Counted from the stretch's first letter, positions 1-9,602 are shown. The stretch: DNA of 64,000 nt from Mycobacterium sp. (GCF_019247635.1 NZ_JAFBAR010000085.1:1-64000); one strand, 5' to 3'. The notes: a model not told the origin generated them from the letters alone. Numbers and translations: made by a program.

Positions 1-2
1 CG

Positions 3-512
3 CTACGCGCCGGGTTCCACGGGCGCGTCCGTGACGGGGTGCACCTGCAGGTCGCAGGCGTCGATGGTCGCCGGCACGGTGACAGTCGCGATAGTGCCCG
101 GTGGGTTGACGGTCAGGTCTGTGTAGGCGGTGCATGCATTGCCGGTAGCGTCGACGGCCGTGCCCTCCACCACCGACTGCGCTCGGTGCGACGGCGACAC
201 GGTGACGGTTGGCGGGGTGGTCACGGTGCTCGGCAGCCCGCCCAGATAGCCGCGCAGTGTGGGCCGGGCATGAATCGAGTGGCTGCCGCCACCCGAATCG
301 ACCCCGGGATAGCCCCTCAGCGTGCACGGCGCGGCCCCGTCGGCCAGCGCGAACATCAAGCTCAGAGCGCGGTGGCCGACCCCGCCCTCGGTCCCCGACG
401 CGGTAACCACGAGCTGATCCGCCGCGCACGGCGCCGGTGCAGGGTCCGCCATCGCCGGTGCGGCCGGCACCGCGACAACCGCCGCGGCGATTGCGAACAC
501 AGCAAGCCTCAT
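3..512 (-). CDS. Secreted DUF4232 domain protein
   Basis: The product is about 169 residues. It opens with a typical signal peptide (MRLAVFAIAAAVVAV followed by an Ala-Pro-Ala-Met-Ala cleavage region), so it is probably exported. The mature part has the DUF4232 pattern: paired cysteines around residues 29 and 63, a CTLRGYPG segment and a Ser/Thr/Val-rich beta-type second half. The ATG at 510-512 was chosen because the signal peptide starts there; the longer reading frame upstream overlaps the divergent acs gene and looks non-coding. The function of DUF4232 is unknown. The stop codon lies inside the window, so the gene is complete. Confidence 0.8.
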   Translation of the reverse strand: MRLAVFAIAAAVVAVPAAPAMADPAPAPCAADQLVVTASGTEGGVGHRALSLMFALADGAAPCTLRGYPGVDSGGGSHSIHARPTLRGYLGGLPSTVTTPPTVTVSPSHRAQSVVEGTAVDATGNACTAYTDLTVNPPGTIATVTVPATIDACDLQVHPVTDAPVEPGA

Positions 513-600
513 AGGTAAGAAAATATCCGGAAGGTGGACCCCTGGTGACGGCAAAACGCAGGCGCACGTATGCCCCGCCGCAGGGACTAGGCTCACACGC

Positions 601-2553
601 GTGACCGAGACCACAACCGAACACCCCTCGTCGTACCCACCCCCCGAACACTTCACCCAGCAGGCCAATGCCGACGCCGAGCACTACCGCGAGGCCGAGG
701 CAGACCGGCTGGCATTCTGGGGCAAGCAAGCCGACCGGCTTTCATGGGCGACACCGTTCACCGAAGTCCTGGATTGGTCGGAGGCGCCTTTCGCCAAGTG
801 GTTCGTCGGCGGCAAGCTCAACGTCGCGTACAACTGCGTGGACCGCCACGTCGAGGCCGGCCACGGTGACCGGGTCGCCATCAACTGGGAGGGCGAGCCC
901 GAAGGCGACCGCCGCACACTGACGTATTCCGACCTGCAGAACGAGGTTTGCAAGGCGTCCAACGCGTTGACCGACCTCGGGCTGGTGCCCGGTGACCGTG
1001 TCGCCATCTACCTGCCGTTGATCCCCGAGGCCGTGATCGCCATGCTGGCCTGCGCACGGTTGGGGGTCATGCACAGCGTGGTCTTCGGCGGGTTCACCGC
1101 CCATGCGCTTCGCGCCCGGATCGCCGATGCCCAGGCCAAGTTGCTGATCACCGCCGACGGACAATTCCGGCGTGGCAAGCCGGCTCCCCTCAAGGACGCG
1201 GCCGACGACGCGGTTTCCGATCCGGAGAGCCCGATCGAACACGTTCTGGTGGTGCGGCGCACCGGGATTGACGTGACCTGGAACGACGACCGCGACGTGT
1301 GGTGGCACGATGTCGTGGACTCGGCCTCCCCCGAGCACACCGCGGAGGCCTTCGACGCCGAACACCCGCTCTTCCTGCTTTACACGTCGGGCACCACCGG
1401 CAAGCCCAAGGGCATCATGCACACCAGCGGCGGCTACCTGACCCAGGCCTCCTACACCATGCACGCCATTTTCGACGTCAAACCGGAGCGCGACGTGTTC
1501 TGGTGCACCGCCGATATCGGCTGGGTCACCGGCCACACCTATGGCGTGTACGGGCCGTTGTCCAACGGCGTCACCGAAGTCCTCTACGAGGGAACGCCCA
1601 ACACACCCGACGAGCACCGGCATTTCCAGATCATCGAACGATACGGCGTCACAATCTATTACACGGCACCTACCATGATCCGGACGTTCATGAAATGGGG
1701 CCGCGAAATACCCGACGCCCACGACCTGTCCAGTCTTCGGCTGATCGGGTCGGTCGGTGAGCCCATCAACCCCGAGGCGTGGCGCTGGTACCGCGACGCG
1801 ATCGGCGGGAACCGCGTCCCGGTCGTGGACACCTGGTGGCAGACCGAGACGGGCTCGGCGATGATCTCGCCGCTGCCCGGAGTCACCGCCGCCAAACCGG
1901 GTTCGGCGATGACCCCTCTGCCCGGAATCTCGGCCAAGATCGTCGACGACCACGGCGAGCCACTGCCCGCCGACGCCGAGGGCGAGACGCATGCCACCGG
2001 GTACCTCGTCCTGGACCAGCCCTGGCCGTCCATGCTGCGTGGTATCTGGGGCGACCCCGAACGCTACCGAAACACCTACTGGTCCAAGTTCGCCGAGCAG
2101 GGCTATTACTTCGCCGGCGACGGCGCCCGCTTCGACCCCGACGGCGCCATCTGGGTGCTAGGCCGCATCGACGACGTGATGAACGTGGCCGGGCACCGGA
2201 TCTCCACCGCCGAGGTGGAGTCGGCGCTCGTCGGGCACTCCGCGGTCGCCGAGGCCGCGGTGGTCGGCGTCACCGATGAGATCAGCGGTCAGGCGATCTG
2301 CGCGTTCGTCGTCCTTCGGGGCAACTACCAGGTACACGACGGCACCATCGACGAACTGCGCGGCGAGGTGGCCCGGGAGATTTCGCCGATCGCCAAGCCA
2401 CGCGAGGTCCACGTGGTGCCCGAGTTGCCCAAGACCCGCAGCGGCAAGATCATGCGCAGGCTACTGCGCGACGTCGCCGAAAAACGCGAGCTGGGTGACA
2501 CCTCAACGCTGGTCGACGCCAGCGTGTTCGACGCGATCCGCAACGCCAAGTAG
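601..2553 (+). CDS. acs: Acetyl-CoA synthetase
   Basis: Cytoplasmic AMP-forming acetate:CoA ligase that activates acetate to acetyl-CoA through acetyl-AMP. At 650 residues it has the normal Acs length. An N-terminal Acs domain is followed by the adenylation core with the phosphate-loop motif YTSGTTGKPKG near residues 261-271, a WWQTETG motif in the middle, and the C-terminal PKTRSGKIMRR motif. Lys-616 in that last motif is the residue that protein acetyltransferases acetylate to switch Acs off in this family. The start is GTG. It is divergent from the DUF4232 gene and convergent with the serine protease. Counterpart of M. tuberculosis Rv3667. Confidence 0.97.
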   Translation: MTETTTEHPSSYPPPEHFTQQANADAEHYREAEADRLAFWGKQADRLSWATPFTEVLDWSEAPFAKWFVGGKLNVAYNCVDRHVEAGHGDRVAINWEGEPEGDRRTLTYSDLQNEVCKASNALTDLGLVPGDRVAIYLPLIPEAVIAMLACARLGVMHSVVFGGFTAHALRARIADAQAKLLITADGQFRRGKPAPLKDAADDAVSDPESPIEHVLVVRRTGIDVTWNDDRDVWWHDVVDSASPEHTAEAFDAEHPLFLLYTSGTTGKPKGIMHTSGGYLTQASYTMHAIFDVKPERDVFWCTADIGWVTGHTYGVYGPLSNGVTEVLYEGTPNTPDEHRHFQIIERYGVTIYYTAPTMIRTFMKWGREIPDAHDLSSLRLIGSVGEPINPEAWRWYRDAIGGNRVPVVDTWWQTETGSAMISPLPGVTAAKPGSAMTPLPGISAKIVDDHGEPLPADAEGETHATGYLVLDQPWPSMLRGIWGDPERYRNTYWSKFAEQGYYFAGDGARFDPDGAIWVLGRIDDVMNVAGHRISTAEVESALVGHSAVAEAAVVGVTDEISGQAICAFVVLRGNYQVHDGTIDELRGEVAREISPIAKPREVHVVPELPKTRSGKIMRRLLRDVAEKRELGDTSTLVDASVFDAIRNAK

Positions 2554-2568
2554 CGACCGGCCGCCGGC

Positions 2569-3267
2569 TCAGGCCGGCACCGGTACGAATCCCGCGCCTG
2601 GCCGGTTCTTGGCGTTGACGTCGGCCAGGATGGCGTTGAAGTCCATCACCACGGCCGGGGTGTGCAGGGGGATGTATTTGATGACGCACTCCGGCAGGTT
2701 GTCGCTGAAGGCGCCGTGGATCATGCCGACCAGCAGGTTATCCACCGTCACCGGTGCACCGGAGTCACCCGGTCGCCCGCAGACCTGCATGAGGATGGTC
2801 CCCGGCGTCTGGCCCATCCCCCACGTCACGCCGCACGAATTGCCGGTGGTGCGGCCCTGCTTGCACGCGACCGCGCCGAACGTCGGATCGGGACCAACCC
2901 CGTTGATCACAAAGCCGTTGTAGTTGGCCACCGGCGCCACCTTGGCCGGGTCGAACTTGATGACCGCATAGTCCAGGTTGTCGTTGCCGGCGACCATGGT
3001 GCCCAGCGTGCCCCTGGCCTGCGCGGCCTCGGCGGCGACCTGTGCGCCCGGACCTCCGCAGTGTGCGCTGGTGAAGCCGATCAACTCCCCCGCGGTGTCG
3101 GTCCCAATGGTGGTCAGGGTGCACATCGTGTCGCCGTTGATGACGATCCCCGCGCCGCCACCCATCGGCAGCCTGTCGTCGGCCGCCGCCGTTTCGGCGG
3201 GCAAACCCACCAGGGCGTGGAGGGCGGCCACCATCACCGCCGCAAAGCACCGGTGTGCCCACTGCAA
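2569..3267 (-). CDS. Secreted trypsin-like serine protease
   Basis: The 232-residue exported protein has a hydrophobic signal segment followed by a chymotrypsin-fold protease domain. The His is in TSAHCGG, the Asp in LDYAVIKFD and the catalytic Ser in CGRPGDSGAPV, so the triad is intact. The TTG at 3265-3267 is preferred over the upstream ATG at 3292-3294 because AGGAG lies 8 nt before it and the length then equals what I recall for Rv3668c. Convergent with acs, with only 15 bp between them. The substrate is unknown. Confidence 0.87.
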   Translation of the reverse strand: MQWAHRCFAAVMVAALHALVGLPAETAAADDRLPMGGGAGIVINGDTMCTLTTIGTDTAGELIGFTSAHCGGPGAQVAAEAAQARGTLGTMVAGNDNLDYAVIKFDPAKVAPVANYNGFVINGVGPDPTFGAVACKQGRTTGNSCGVTWGMGQTPGTILMQVCGRPGDSGAPVTVDNLLVGMIHGAFSDNLPECVIKYIPLHTPAVVMDFNAILADVNAKNRPGAGFVPVPA

Positions 3268-3407
3268 GGCAGTACTCCTGTCGAAGTGGGTCAAAGCGGG
3301 GGTCAGAGAACAGATCCGTCAGTCTACGGTCCGGGCGGAAACTGACCTCGTACCGCACCGCCGCGCATGGCAACATAAACCGCGACGATGAAAGGGAGAG
3401 GACCTCT

Positions 3408-3941
3408 GTGAGCAAAGCTGATCGCACGAACGGCGTACCGAGCACCTTGACCACGATCCCGCTGACCGATCCGCATGCCCGGGCCGGCGAGCCCTCGATC
3501 GGTGAGCTGATCAAGGACGCCACCACCCAGGCGTCAACTCTGGTGCGTGCCGAGGTCGAGCTTGCCAGGGCCGAGGTCACCCGTGACATCAAAAAGGGCC
3601 TCACCGGCAGCGTGTACTTCATCGCCGCGCTGGTGGTGCTGTTCTACTCCACCTTCTTCCTGTTCTTCTTTGTCGCCGAACTGCTCGAAATCTGGCTGTG
3701 GCGCTGGGCGGCGTACCTCATCGTCTTCGGCATCATGGTCGTGGTCACCGCCGTGCTGGGCCTGCTGGGTTACCTGAAGGTCCGTCGGATCCGTGGCCCA
3801 CGGGAGACCATCGAGTCGGTCAAGGAGACGCGCACCGCGCTGACCCCGGGCCACGACAAGGTACCGACTGCCAAAGCCATCTCGGCCGAGTCCTCCTCCC
3901 CGGCCGAAGCCACGGCGCCCGCTGATCCCTCGGGTTGGTAG
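3408..3941 (+). CDS. Phage-holin-superfamily membrane protein (PF07332 type)
   Basis: The 177-residue protein has a polar N-terminus and an amphipathic helix (LIKDATTQASTLVRAEVELA). Two long transmembrane helices follow around residues 68-135, then a charged tail rich in Ala/Glu/Pro. This is the Phage_holin_3_6 or actinobacterial holin-like arrangement, which is common in mycobacterial membranes and has no proven lytic role. The GTG at 3408 was chosen because GGGAGAGG precedes it by about 6 nt. The stop abuts the ephE ATG with no gap, so the two are probably co-translated. Confidence 0.85.
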   Translation: MSKADRTNGVPSTLTTIPLTDPHARAGEPSIGELIKDATTQASTLVRAEVELARAEVTRDIKKGLTGSVYFIAALVVLFYSTFFLFFFVAELLEIWLWRWAAYLIVFGIMVVVTAVLGLLGYLKVRRIRGPRETIESVKETRTALTPGHDKVPTAKAISAESSSPAEATAPADPSGW

Positions 3942-4907
3942 ATGGCAGCACCAGATCCGTCCGTGACCCGGATCGCCGGGCCATGGCGCCATCTGGACGT
4001 GCATGCCAACGGCATCCGGTTCCACGTCGTCGAGGCACTTCCAGATGCCCCCGACGAAACCACTCCGGCCACGGCACGGCCGTTGGTGATCCTGCTGCAC
4101 GGATTCGCTTCCTTCTGGTTGTCCTGGCGTCATCAGCTGCGCGGGCTGGGCGGGGCGCGGATGGTCGCGGTCGACCTGCGCGGCTACGGTGGCAGCGACA
4201 AACCTCCTCGCGGGTACGACGGCTGGACACTGGCCGGCGACACCGCCGGGCTCATTCGCGCGCTCGGACACTCGTCGGCGACGCTGGTCGGCCATGCCGA
4301 TGGTGGGTTGGCCTGCTGGACCACCGCACTCATGCATCCGCGGCTGGTGCGTGCCATCGCCTTGATCAGCTCGCCGCATCCGGCCGCACTGCGACACGCA
4401 ACGCTGATGCGCCGCGATCAAGGTCGCGCATTGCTGCCCACGTTGTTGCGGTACCAGTTGCCAATCTGGCCCGAACGCTTGCTGACTCGCCACAATGCGG
4501 AGGAGATCGAGCGCCTGGTCCGCAACCGGAGCAGCGCCAAATGGGTTGCCTCCGAGGATTTCTCGGCCACCATTGGCCACCTGCGTCAGGCGATCCAGAT
4601 TCCGGGGGCGGCGCACTGCGCGCTGGAGTACCAGCGTTGGGCGGCGCGCAGCCAGCTGCGCGACGAAGGCCGTCGCTTCATGAGATCGATGTCCCAGCAA
4701 CTGGCCGTCCCGCTGCTGCACCTGCGTGGGGACGCTGATCCGTACGTGCTGGCCGCACCGGTCGAGCGGACTCAGCGCTACGCGCCGCACGGACGCTACG
4801 TATCTGTCGCCGGCGCAGGACATTTCAGCCACGAAGAGGCGCCGGGCGAAATCAACAAGCACCTGAGGCGGTTCCTCGAACAGGTGCACGGACCCCGAGT
4901 CAGCTGA
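3942..4907 (+). CDS. ephE: Alpha/beta hydrolase, epoxide hydrolase family
   Basis: The 321-residue protein has the oxyanion-hole motif LLHGFASFW, the nucleophile elbow GHADGG (Asp nucleophile, as in epoxide hydrolases rather than Ser esterases), a cap domain in the middle, a second acid in RGDADPY and the catalytic His in GAGHFSHEE. It would hydrate epoxides to diols; the natural substrate is unknown. It starts on the base after the holin-like gene and its 3' end overlaps the convergent marP gene by 8 bp. Counterpart of Rv3670 (EphE). Confidence 0.88.
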   Translation: MAAPDPSVTRIAGPWRHLDVHANGIRFHVVEALPDAPDETTPATARPLVILLHGFASFWLSWRHQLRGLGGARMVAVDLRGYGGSDKPPRGYDGWTLAGDTAGLIRALGHSSATLVGHADGGLACWTTALMHPRLVRAIALISSPHPAALRHATLMRRDQGRALLPTLLRYQLPIWPERLLTRHNAEEIERLVRNRSSAKWVASEDFSATIGHLRQAIQIPGAAHCALEYQRWAARSQLRDEGRRFMRSMSQQLAVPLLHLRGDADPYVLAAPVERTQRYAPHGRYVSVAGAGHFSHEEAPGEINKHLRRFLEQVHGPRVS

Positions 4908-6102
4908 CGCAGGCCCCCGTACCCACCGCCTGGGTAGCGCCGATTCGGGACATCTGGCTGGACACCTCGCCGGCGGTCAGCACGAAACCGGTATCCGCGT
5001 CGTCGACGGCCGCGCCGAACACCACGCCGAGCACCTTGCCGTTCATGTCGATCAACGGCCCGCCCGAATTGCCTTGCTCCACATTGGCTCTGATGGTGTA
5101 CACGTCGCGGGTTACCGGCGCCGCGTCGCGGTAGATGTCGGGGCCGCTGAGTTTGATGGCCTCGCGAATCCGGGCCGGGGTCGCCGTGAAGTTGCCGCCG
5201 CCGGGGTAACCGAGCACCACCACGTTGGCACCCGATTTCGCCTCGGTCTCGGCGAACACCAGCGGCGGTGGCGGCAAGTTCGGGACGGCCAGGATCGCGA
5301 TGTCCACCGACGGGTCGTAGGACACCACCGTGGCGTCAAAAGGCTTGCCGCTGGCGAACACCTGGACGCTGCCGGACCCGGCCACTACGTGCGCGTTGGT
5401 CATCACCCGGTCCTGTGCCACCACAAATCCGCTGCCCTCCAACACTTTCTGACAGCTGGGCGCCAGGCTGCGGACCTTGACGACGCTGGGCGCGGTGGCG
5501 TTCACCACCGGGTTGTTGGCCAGCGCCGGGTCCGGTGAGGCGACCGGGATCACCGGGGTGCGACTGAACGGCTCCAGCACGGCGGGCAGCCCGGAGGTGT
5601 TCAGCAGCGCCGAGAGCCGTTTGGGCACCGTCTTCAGCCACGGCGGCGCAACCTCGTTGACCTGAGCCAGCACGCGTGAACCCTTTACCGCGGAAGCCAA
5701 TTCGGGTTGGTCCTTCGATTGTGTCAACGGCGTTGCCAACAGCCACGCCGCGGTCAGGACCACGACGAGCTGCACCGCCACCCCGATAACCGAGTCGATG
5801 GTGCGAACCGAGCGATTGCGGATCGCGCTGCGCACCGCCCGTCCCAGCACCACTCCGGCCACCTCACCCACCACGACCAGCGCGAGGATCAGGAACAGCG
5901 CGGTGAACAGTTTGGCGCGTGGCGCCGCGATGTGGGCAACGATGTGCGGGGCCAGCAGCACACCGGCCACCGCGCCGAGCAGCACACCGACGAACGACAG
6001 CAGCGAACCCAGCGCACCCGAACGCCAACCCGAGATGGCTGCGATGAAGGCGACCGCCAGCACCGCAATATCCAGCCACTGCGACGGGGCCATCGAATTC
6101 AT
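4900..6102 (-). CDS. marP: Membrane-bound periplasmic serine protease MarP
   Basis: The 400-residue protein has a CvpA-like N-terminal region with four transmembrane helices (about residues 5-160), a linker and a chymotrypsin-fold protease domain. It shows TNAHVV (His), DPSVDIAIL (Asp) and EQGNSGGPL (Ser), so the triad is complete. Two cysteines, in APSCQKV and at the extreme C-terminus (GTGACVS), match the regulatory disulfide region of MarP. In M. tuberculosis MarP is needed for acid and oxidative stress tolerance. The ATG at 6100-6102 overlaps the upstream NUDIX stop as ATGA, which favours it over the in-frame ATG three codons later. Confidence 0.95.
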   Translation of the reverse strand: MNSMAPSQWLDIAVLAVAFIAAISGWRSGALGSLLSFVGVLLGAVAGVLLAPHIVAHIAAPRAKLFTALFLILALVVVGEVAGVVLGRAVRSAIRNRSVRTIDSVIGVAVQLVVVLTAAWLLATPLTQSKDQPELASAVKGSRVLAQVNEVAPPWLKTVPKRLSALLNTSGLPAVLEPFSRTPVIPVASPDPALANNPVVNATAPSVVKVRSLAPSCQKVLEGSGFVVAQDRVMTNAHVVAGSGSVQVFASGKPFDATVVSYDPSVDIAILAVPNLPPPPLVFAETEAKSGANVVVLGYPGGGNFTATPARIREAIKLSGPDIYRDAAPVTRDVYTIRANVEQGNSGGPLIDMNGKVLGVVFGAAVDDADTGFVLTAGEVSSQMSRIGATQAVGTGACVS

Positions 6103-6911
6103 CGCGGCTCACCCTTACCGACCAGCACCATCGCCTCGTCGAGTTCGCGAAGATCGGTGGCGTCCCAGGGCTTTGCCCAGCCCGCGACGTCGAGCACCGC
6201 GGAAATCACCTGGCCGGTGAATCCCCAAACCAGCATCTGGTTCAACAGAAACGCCGGGCCGGCCCAGCGGCTGCCGAGGTCGCCGCGGTACACCATCATC
6301 CGGTTGTCCGGATTGACGAAGGCGCGCACCGGAACCCGCGCTACTATCGCCGTTTCCGCCTCGTTGACGACGTACACCGGACCGGGATCCGACGAGTAGG
6401 CCAACACCGGGACGACATGGAACCGCGACGGCGCGATGAACGTCCGTTCCATCGTGGCAAGCGGACGCAGCCGAGACAGGTCGATGCCCGTTTCTTCGTG
6501 GGCTTCGCGGAAGGCGGTGGCCACCGGCCCGTCGTCGCCGGGATCTGACGCGCCCCCCGGGAAGGCCGCCTGGCCGGCGTGGTGGCGCAATGTCGAGGCC
6601 CGCACGGTCAGCAGCAGGTCGACATCGTCGGGCAGGCTGCCGTCGGTCGGACCGGACTCGGGTCCGGAGAACAGCACCAGCACCGCGGCCTCTCGATCGC
6701 TGCGGCGGACCGATGACAGAGCGCGAGCCGCGGTCACCATCGCCAGCACGTCGGCCGGCAGCCGACGCCGGTACGCGTCCGGTATTTCGCCGATGTTGTC
6801 GACCAGCGGACGCAACCAGGACGGGCCCAGGTCAGGCGTCAGGGGTACAGCGGTACTCACGGCGCCTCCCTCGCGTCCAGGCCGCTGCGCGGCGCTCATT
6901 TTCCGCGTCAC
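6099..6911 (-). CDS. NUDIX hydrolase, CoA pyrophosphatase type
   Basis: The roughly 270-residue NUDIX protein has the CoA-pyrophosphatase pre-signature (LLTVRASTLRHHAGQAAFPGG) directly before a NUDIX box ending in REAHEETGIDL. It probably hydrolyses CoA or related diphosphates to 4'-phosphopantetheine and ADP. The GTG at 6909-6911 gives the longest form; an ATG four codons downstream (6897-6899) is about as likely given AGGAAG upstream. Second to last gene of the nth-to-marP operon, with a 4-nt overlap with marP. Counterpart of Rv3672c. Confidence 0.88.
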   Translation of the reverse strand: MTRKMSAAQRPGREGGAVSTAVPLTPDLGPSWLRPLVDNIGEIPDAYRRRLPADVLAMVTAARALSSVRRSDREAAVLVLFSGPESGPTDGSLPDDVDLLLTVRASTLRHHAGQAAFPGGASDPGDDGPVATAFREAHEETGIDLSRLRPLATMERTFIAPSRFHVVPVLAYSSDPGPVYVVNEAETAIVARVPVRAFVNPDNRMMVYRGDLGSRWAGPAFLLNQMLVWGFTGQVISAVLDVAGWAKPWDATDLRELDEAMVLVGKGEPR

Positions 6912-6914
6912 TTC

Positions 6915-7553
6915 CTATTGCGCTTCTACCGCAGCCGCGACCTCGTCGGCATCGGCGAAATCCCGCGGCAGGATTCGGGCAACGCTACCGTCCGACCGCA
7001 GCACCACCGTCGCGGGCATCACATTTGGCACCCGTAGTGCTGCGGCCACCAAACGGCGACCATCCTGCAACGTCGGCAAGCGAACATTGAGGTCCGCCAG
7101 GCGAAGCAGTGCCGCCTCCTCGTTCTCGTCCTGGTGTACGGTCAGCACCATCGCGTCAGAGCCCACCCGACGCTGATACTCCGCCATCGCGGGTAATTCG
7201 GCCGTGCAGGCCGTACACCAGTACGCCCACAAGTTGAGCACCACCCGGCGTCCGGCCAGCGCGCTCGCGACATCCACGGCCGAGCCGTCCGCGGCGCATT
7301 CCACGACCACGCCGATCAATACCGCAGGGCCGGGTCCGTTACCAGCGCCGGGACACGACGGCAGGTTAGCGCGCTGCCGAGGCGCCTCCAGCGCCGCCGA
7401 GGTGTCGAAGTCGCGATGCCCGCGGGCGGTGGGCGGTGAGGGACCAGTGGTCCCGAAAATCCCGGCATCGTCGCGCAGCTGAGCCGCCAGCGCCACGATC
7501 AAGGCGACCACCACCGCCAGGACCGCGACGGTCCAGCGGGTCCTCGCGGTCAA
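6915..7553 (-). CDS. Membrane-anchored TlpA/DsbE-like thiol-disulfide oxidoreductase
   Basis: The 212-residue protein has one N-terminal membrane anchor (about residues 7-25) and an extracytoplasmic thioredoxin-fold domain with the active site WCTAC in NLWAYWCTACTAELP. A cis-Pro region lies near VPNVMPATVVL. Two further cysteines (SCPG and VECAAD) resemble other TlpA-like proteins. It likely reduces or isomerises disulfides outside the membrane. The start is TTG at 7551-7553. It lies between nth and the NUDIX gene, with only 3 nt to the NUDIX start. Counterpart of Rv3673c. Confidence 0.87.
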   Translation of the reverse strand: MTARTRWTVAVLAVVVALIVALAAQLRDDAGIFGTTGPSPPTARGHRDFDTSAALEAPRQRANLPSCPGAGNGPGPAVLIGVVVECAADGSAVDVASALAGRRVVLNLWAYWCTACTAELPAMAEYQRRVGSDAMVLTVHQDENEEAALLRLADLNVRLPTLQDGRRLVAAALRVPNVMPATVVLRSDGSVARILPRDFADADEVAAAVEAQ

Positions 7554-7570
7554 GCTTTACCGTCCCGCTG

Positions 7571-8368
7571 TTAGAGCCCGGCCAGGGCCAGCAGGTGCTC
7601 GGTCTCCGGGCCCTGGACGAGAGGCGCGGCGAGCAGCGCTTCAGTGGGACCGAGACCGAAAGACGGGCAGTCCTTGGCCAGCACACAGACACCGCACGCG
7701 GGTTTGCGAGCGTGGCACACCCTGCGGCCGTGGAAAATTATTCGATGACTCAGCAAGGTCCACTCCTTGCGTTCGATAAGTTCACCCACCGCCTGCTCCA
7801 CTTTGACCGGGTCCTCCTCGGCGGTCCATCGCCACCGCCGGACCAATCGTCCGACGTGGGTGTCGACGGTGATTCCGGGAATGTCGAAGGCATTGCCCAA
7901 AATGACGTTGGCGGTCTTGCGGCCCACCCCCGGCAGCGTCACCAGCTGTTCCATGGTGTTGGGCACCTCGCCGTCGAACCTCTCGACAAGGGCTTGGCCC
8001 AGGCCGATGAGCGCGGTCGCCTTATTACGGAAGAAACCGGTGGGACGGATCAGCGTCTCCAGTTCTTCACGGTCCGCCTTCGCGTAGTCCAGCGCGGTGC
8101 GGTATCTCGCGAACAGCGCGGGCGTCGTCAAATTCACCCGCTTGTCGGTGCTCTGCGCCGAAAGAATGGTGGCCACAGTCAGCTCCAGCGGCGACGTGAA
8201 ATCCAACTCGCAGTAAACATGCGGAAACGCTTGCGCCAGTGTGCGATTCATCCGGCGTGCCCGGCGCACCAGGCCGGTGTGGGTCTCCTTGGACCAGCGC
8301 GCGGTGATCTTGACCCCAGGCGTGTCCGATATCGACTTAGAGCGCCCGCTCGACTTGGCCACCGTCAC
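7571..8368 (-). CDS. nth: Endonuclease III (DNA glycosylase/AP lyase)
   Basis: Base-excision repair enzyme that removes oxidised pyrimidines and cleaves AP sites. It has the helix-hairpin-helix [10 protein letters not shown] with the catalytic Lys, the catalytic Asp in [11 protein letters not shown], and a C-terminal [4Fe-4S] cluster spaced C-x6-C-x2-C-x5-C ([17 protein letters not shown]). The GTG at 8366-8368 gives 265 residues, about 20 longer than the M. tuberculosis protein I remember, so the true start may lie near residue 20. First gene of the nth/thioredoxin-like/NUDIX/marP operon and divergent from the small membrane protein at 8425. Confidence 0.93.
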   Translation of the reverse strand: MTVAKSSGRSKSISDTPGVKITARWSKETHTGLVRRARRMNRTLAQAFPHVYCELDFTSPLELTVATILSAQSTDKRVNLTTPALFARYRTALDYAKADREELETLIRPTGFFRNKATALIGLGQALVERFDGEVPNTMEQLVTLPGVGRKTANVILGNAFDIPGITVDTHVGRLVRRWRWTAEEDPVKVEQAVGELIERKEWTLLSHRIIFHGRRVCHARKPACGVCVLAKDCPSFGLGPTEALLAAPLVQGPETEHLLALAGL

Positions 8369-8424
8369 CTACGACAGAGTACTGATTTCGTGATCTCACT
8401 GAGACCTCGTGTTGATTCAAGGCC

Positions 8425-8766
8425 ATGTTTACTCTCCATGTGTCGTGGTTGCTGGTGGCCTGCGTTCCCGGGTTGCTGATGCTGGCGACGCTCGGGTTGG
8501 GACGGCTGGAAAAGGAGTTGTCCCACAACACCGTCACACCGACGGACGTCGCCGAATTCCTCGAGCACGCCGAAGCCGTGGACATGCGCACACTGGCCCG
8601 AGCGGGCATGCCGGAGGCATTGGACAATCTGCACAGACGTCAGGCCCAGCGACTCGCCTCGGCCCCGCTGCCAGGGCCCAGGAGCGGGAGACATCACGCC
8701 GATCCGTTCGTTGCCGCGCAGTTCGCTGCACCCCGCACGGGCGGCCTGCCGACGCGAATGCCCTAG
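8425..8766 (+). CDS. Small single-pass membrane protein (Rv3675-like)
   Basis: The 113-residue protein has one N-terminal transmembrane helix (about residues 5-25), an acidic amphipathic region (VTPTDVAEFLEHAEAVDM) and a basic, Pro/Gly-rich tail. No catalytic motif is visible. It is divergent from nth and precedes crp. By position and length it corresponds to Rv3675, a membrane protein of unknown function. Confidence 0.78.
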   Translation: MFTLHVSWLLVACVPGLLMLATLGLGRLEKELSHNTVTPTDVAEFLEHAEAVDMRTLARAGMPEALDNLHRRQAQRLASAPLPGPRSGRHHADPFVAAQFAAPRTGGLPTRMP

Positions 8767-8888
8767 GGTTCTGGAGGGAATCCGCAGTTTACGGCGACTC
8801 GATACATCAATCGTGTGTAGCGTTGGCAGGTCGAGCTAATTGGCCTACCTTTAGACTCGTGTCACCTTCAATAGGTTGGCCTGCCGGT

Positions 8889-8906
8889 ATCACATCTATC
8901 ACATCG
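8889..8906 (+). promoter_or_regulatory. Tandem TCACA half-sites upstream of crp
   Basis: Two 9-bp direct repeats, ATCACATCT and ATCACATCG, sit 22-40 nt before the crp start. Each contains TCACA, one half of the mycobacterial CRP operator TGTGA-N6-TCACA. No matching TGTGA arm is present at the right spacing, so autoregulation here is only a suggestion. Confidence 0.25.
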
Positions 8907-8927
8907 TTGGAAAGCTGAAGAGGCAAC

Positions 8928-9602
8928 GTGGACGAGATCCTGGCAAGGGCAGGAATCTTCCAGGGGGTTGAACCCAACGCGGTCGCGGCCCTGACAAAAC
9001 AGCTGCAACCCGTCGACTTCCCTCGCGGACACACGGTATTCGCCGAAGGCGAGCCCGGCGACCGCCTGTACATCATCATCGCGGGGAAGGTGAAGATCGG
9101 TCGCCGCTCGCCGGACGGCCGGGAGAATCTGCTGACCATCATGGGGCCGTCCGACATGTTCGGTGAGCTCTCGATCTTCGACCCGGGACCGCGGACGTCC
9201 AGCGCCACCACCATCACCGAGGTGCGCGCGGTGTCGATGGATCGCGACGCGCTGCGCGCGTGGATCGCCGATCGCCCCGAGATCGCCGAGCAGCTGCTGC
9301 GGGTCCTGGCCCGACGGCTGCGTCGCACCAACAACAATCTGGCCGACCTCATCTTTACCGACGTGCCCGGTCGGGTGGCCAAGCAGCTGCTGCAGCTCGC
9401 GCAGCGTTTCGGCACCCAGGAAGGCGGCGCGATGCGGGTCACTCACGACCTGACGCAGGAGGAGATCGCCCAGCTGGTCGGCGCGTCCCGGGAGACCGTC
9501 AATAAGGCGCTGGCCGACTTCGCCCACCGCGGTTGGATCCGGCTGGAGGGCAAGAGCGTGCTGATCTCGGACTCCGAACGCCTGGCCCGCCGAGCGAGGT
9601 AA
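8928..9602 (+). CDS. crp: CRP/FNR-family cAMP receptor transcription regulator
   Basis: The 224-residue protein has the length of M. tuberculosis Crp (Rv3676). It has an N-terminal cyclic-nucleotide-binding barrel with the phosphate-binding cassette [16 protein letters not shown], a long C-helix ([20 protein letters not shown]) and a C-terminal winged helix with the recognition helix in [14 protein letters not shown]. It is a global regulator of carbon and persistence genes. The GTG at 8928 follows GAAGAGGCAAC. The last codons and stop are part of a 15-bp tandem duplication. Confidence 0.96.
   Translation: MDEILARAGIFQGVEPNAVAALTKQLQPVDFPRGHTVFAEGEPGDRLYIIIAGKVKIGRRSPDGRENLLTIMGPSDMFGELSIFDPGPRTSSATTITEVRAVSMDRDALRAWIADRPEIAEQLLRVLARRLRRTNNNLADLIFTDVPGRVAKQLLQLAQRFGTQEGGAMRVTHDLTQEEIAQLVGASRETVNKALADFAHRGWIRLEGKSVLISDSERLARRAR

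Noticed and set aside
742..1992. 416-codon open frame antisense to acs
   Set aside because: High GC leaves long open frames opposite real genes; no domain, and acs is unambiguous.
3534..4889. 451-codon open frame antisense to the holin-like gene and ephE
   Set aside because: It spans two clear genes on the other strand and has random-looking Arg/Gln/His-rich composition.
8820..8927. Full CRP operator upstream of crp
   Set aside because: Only TCACA half-sites are seen; no TGTGA arm at six-base spacing, so listed only as half-sites.
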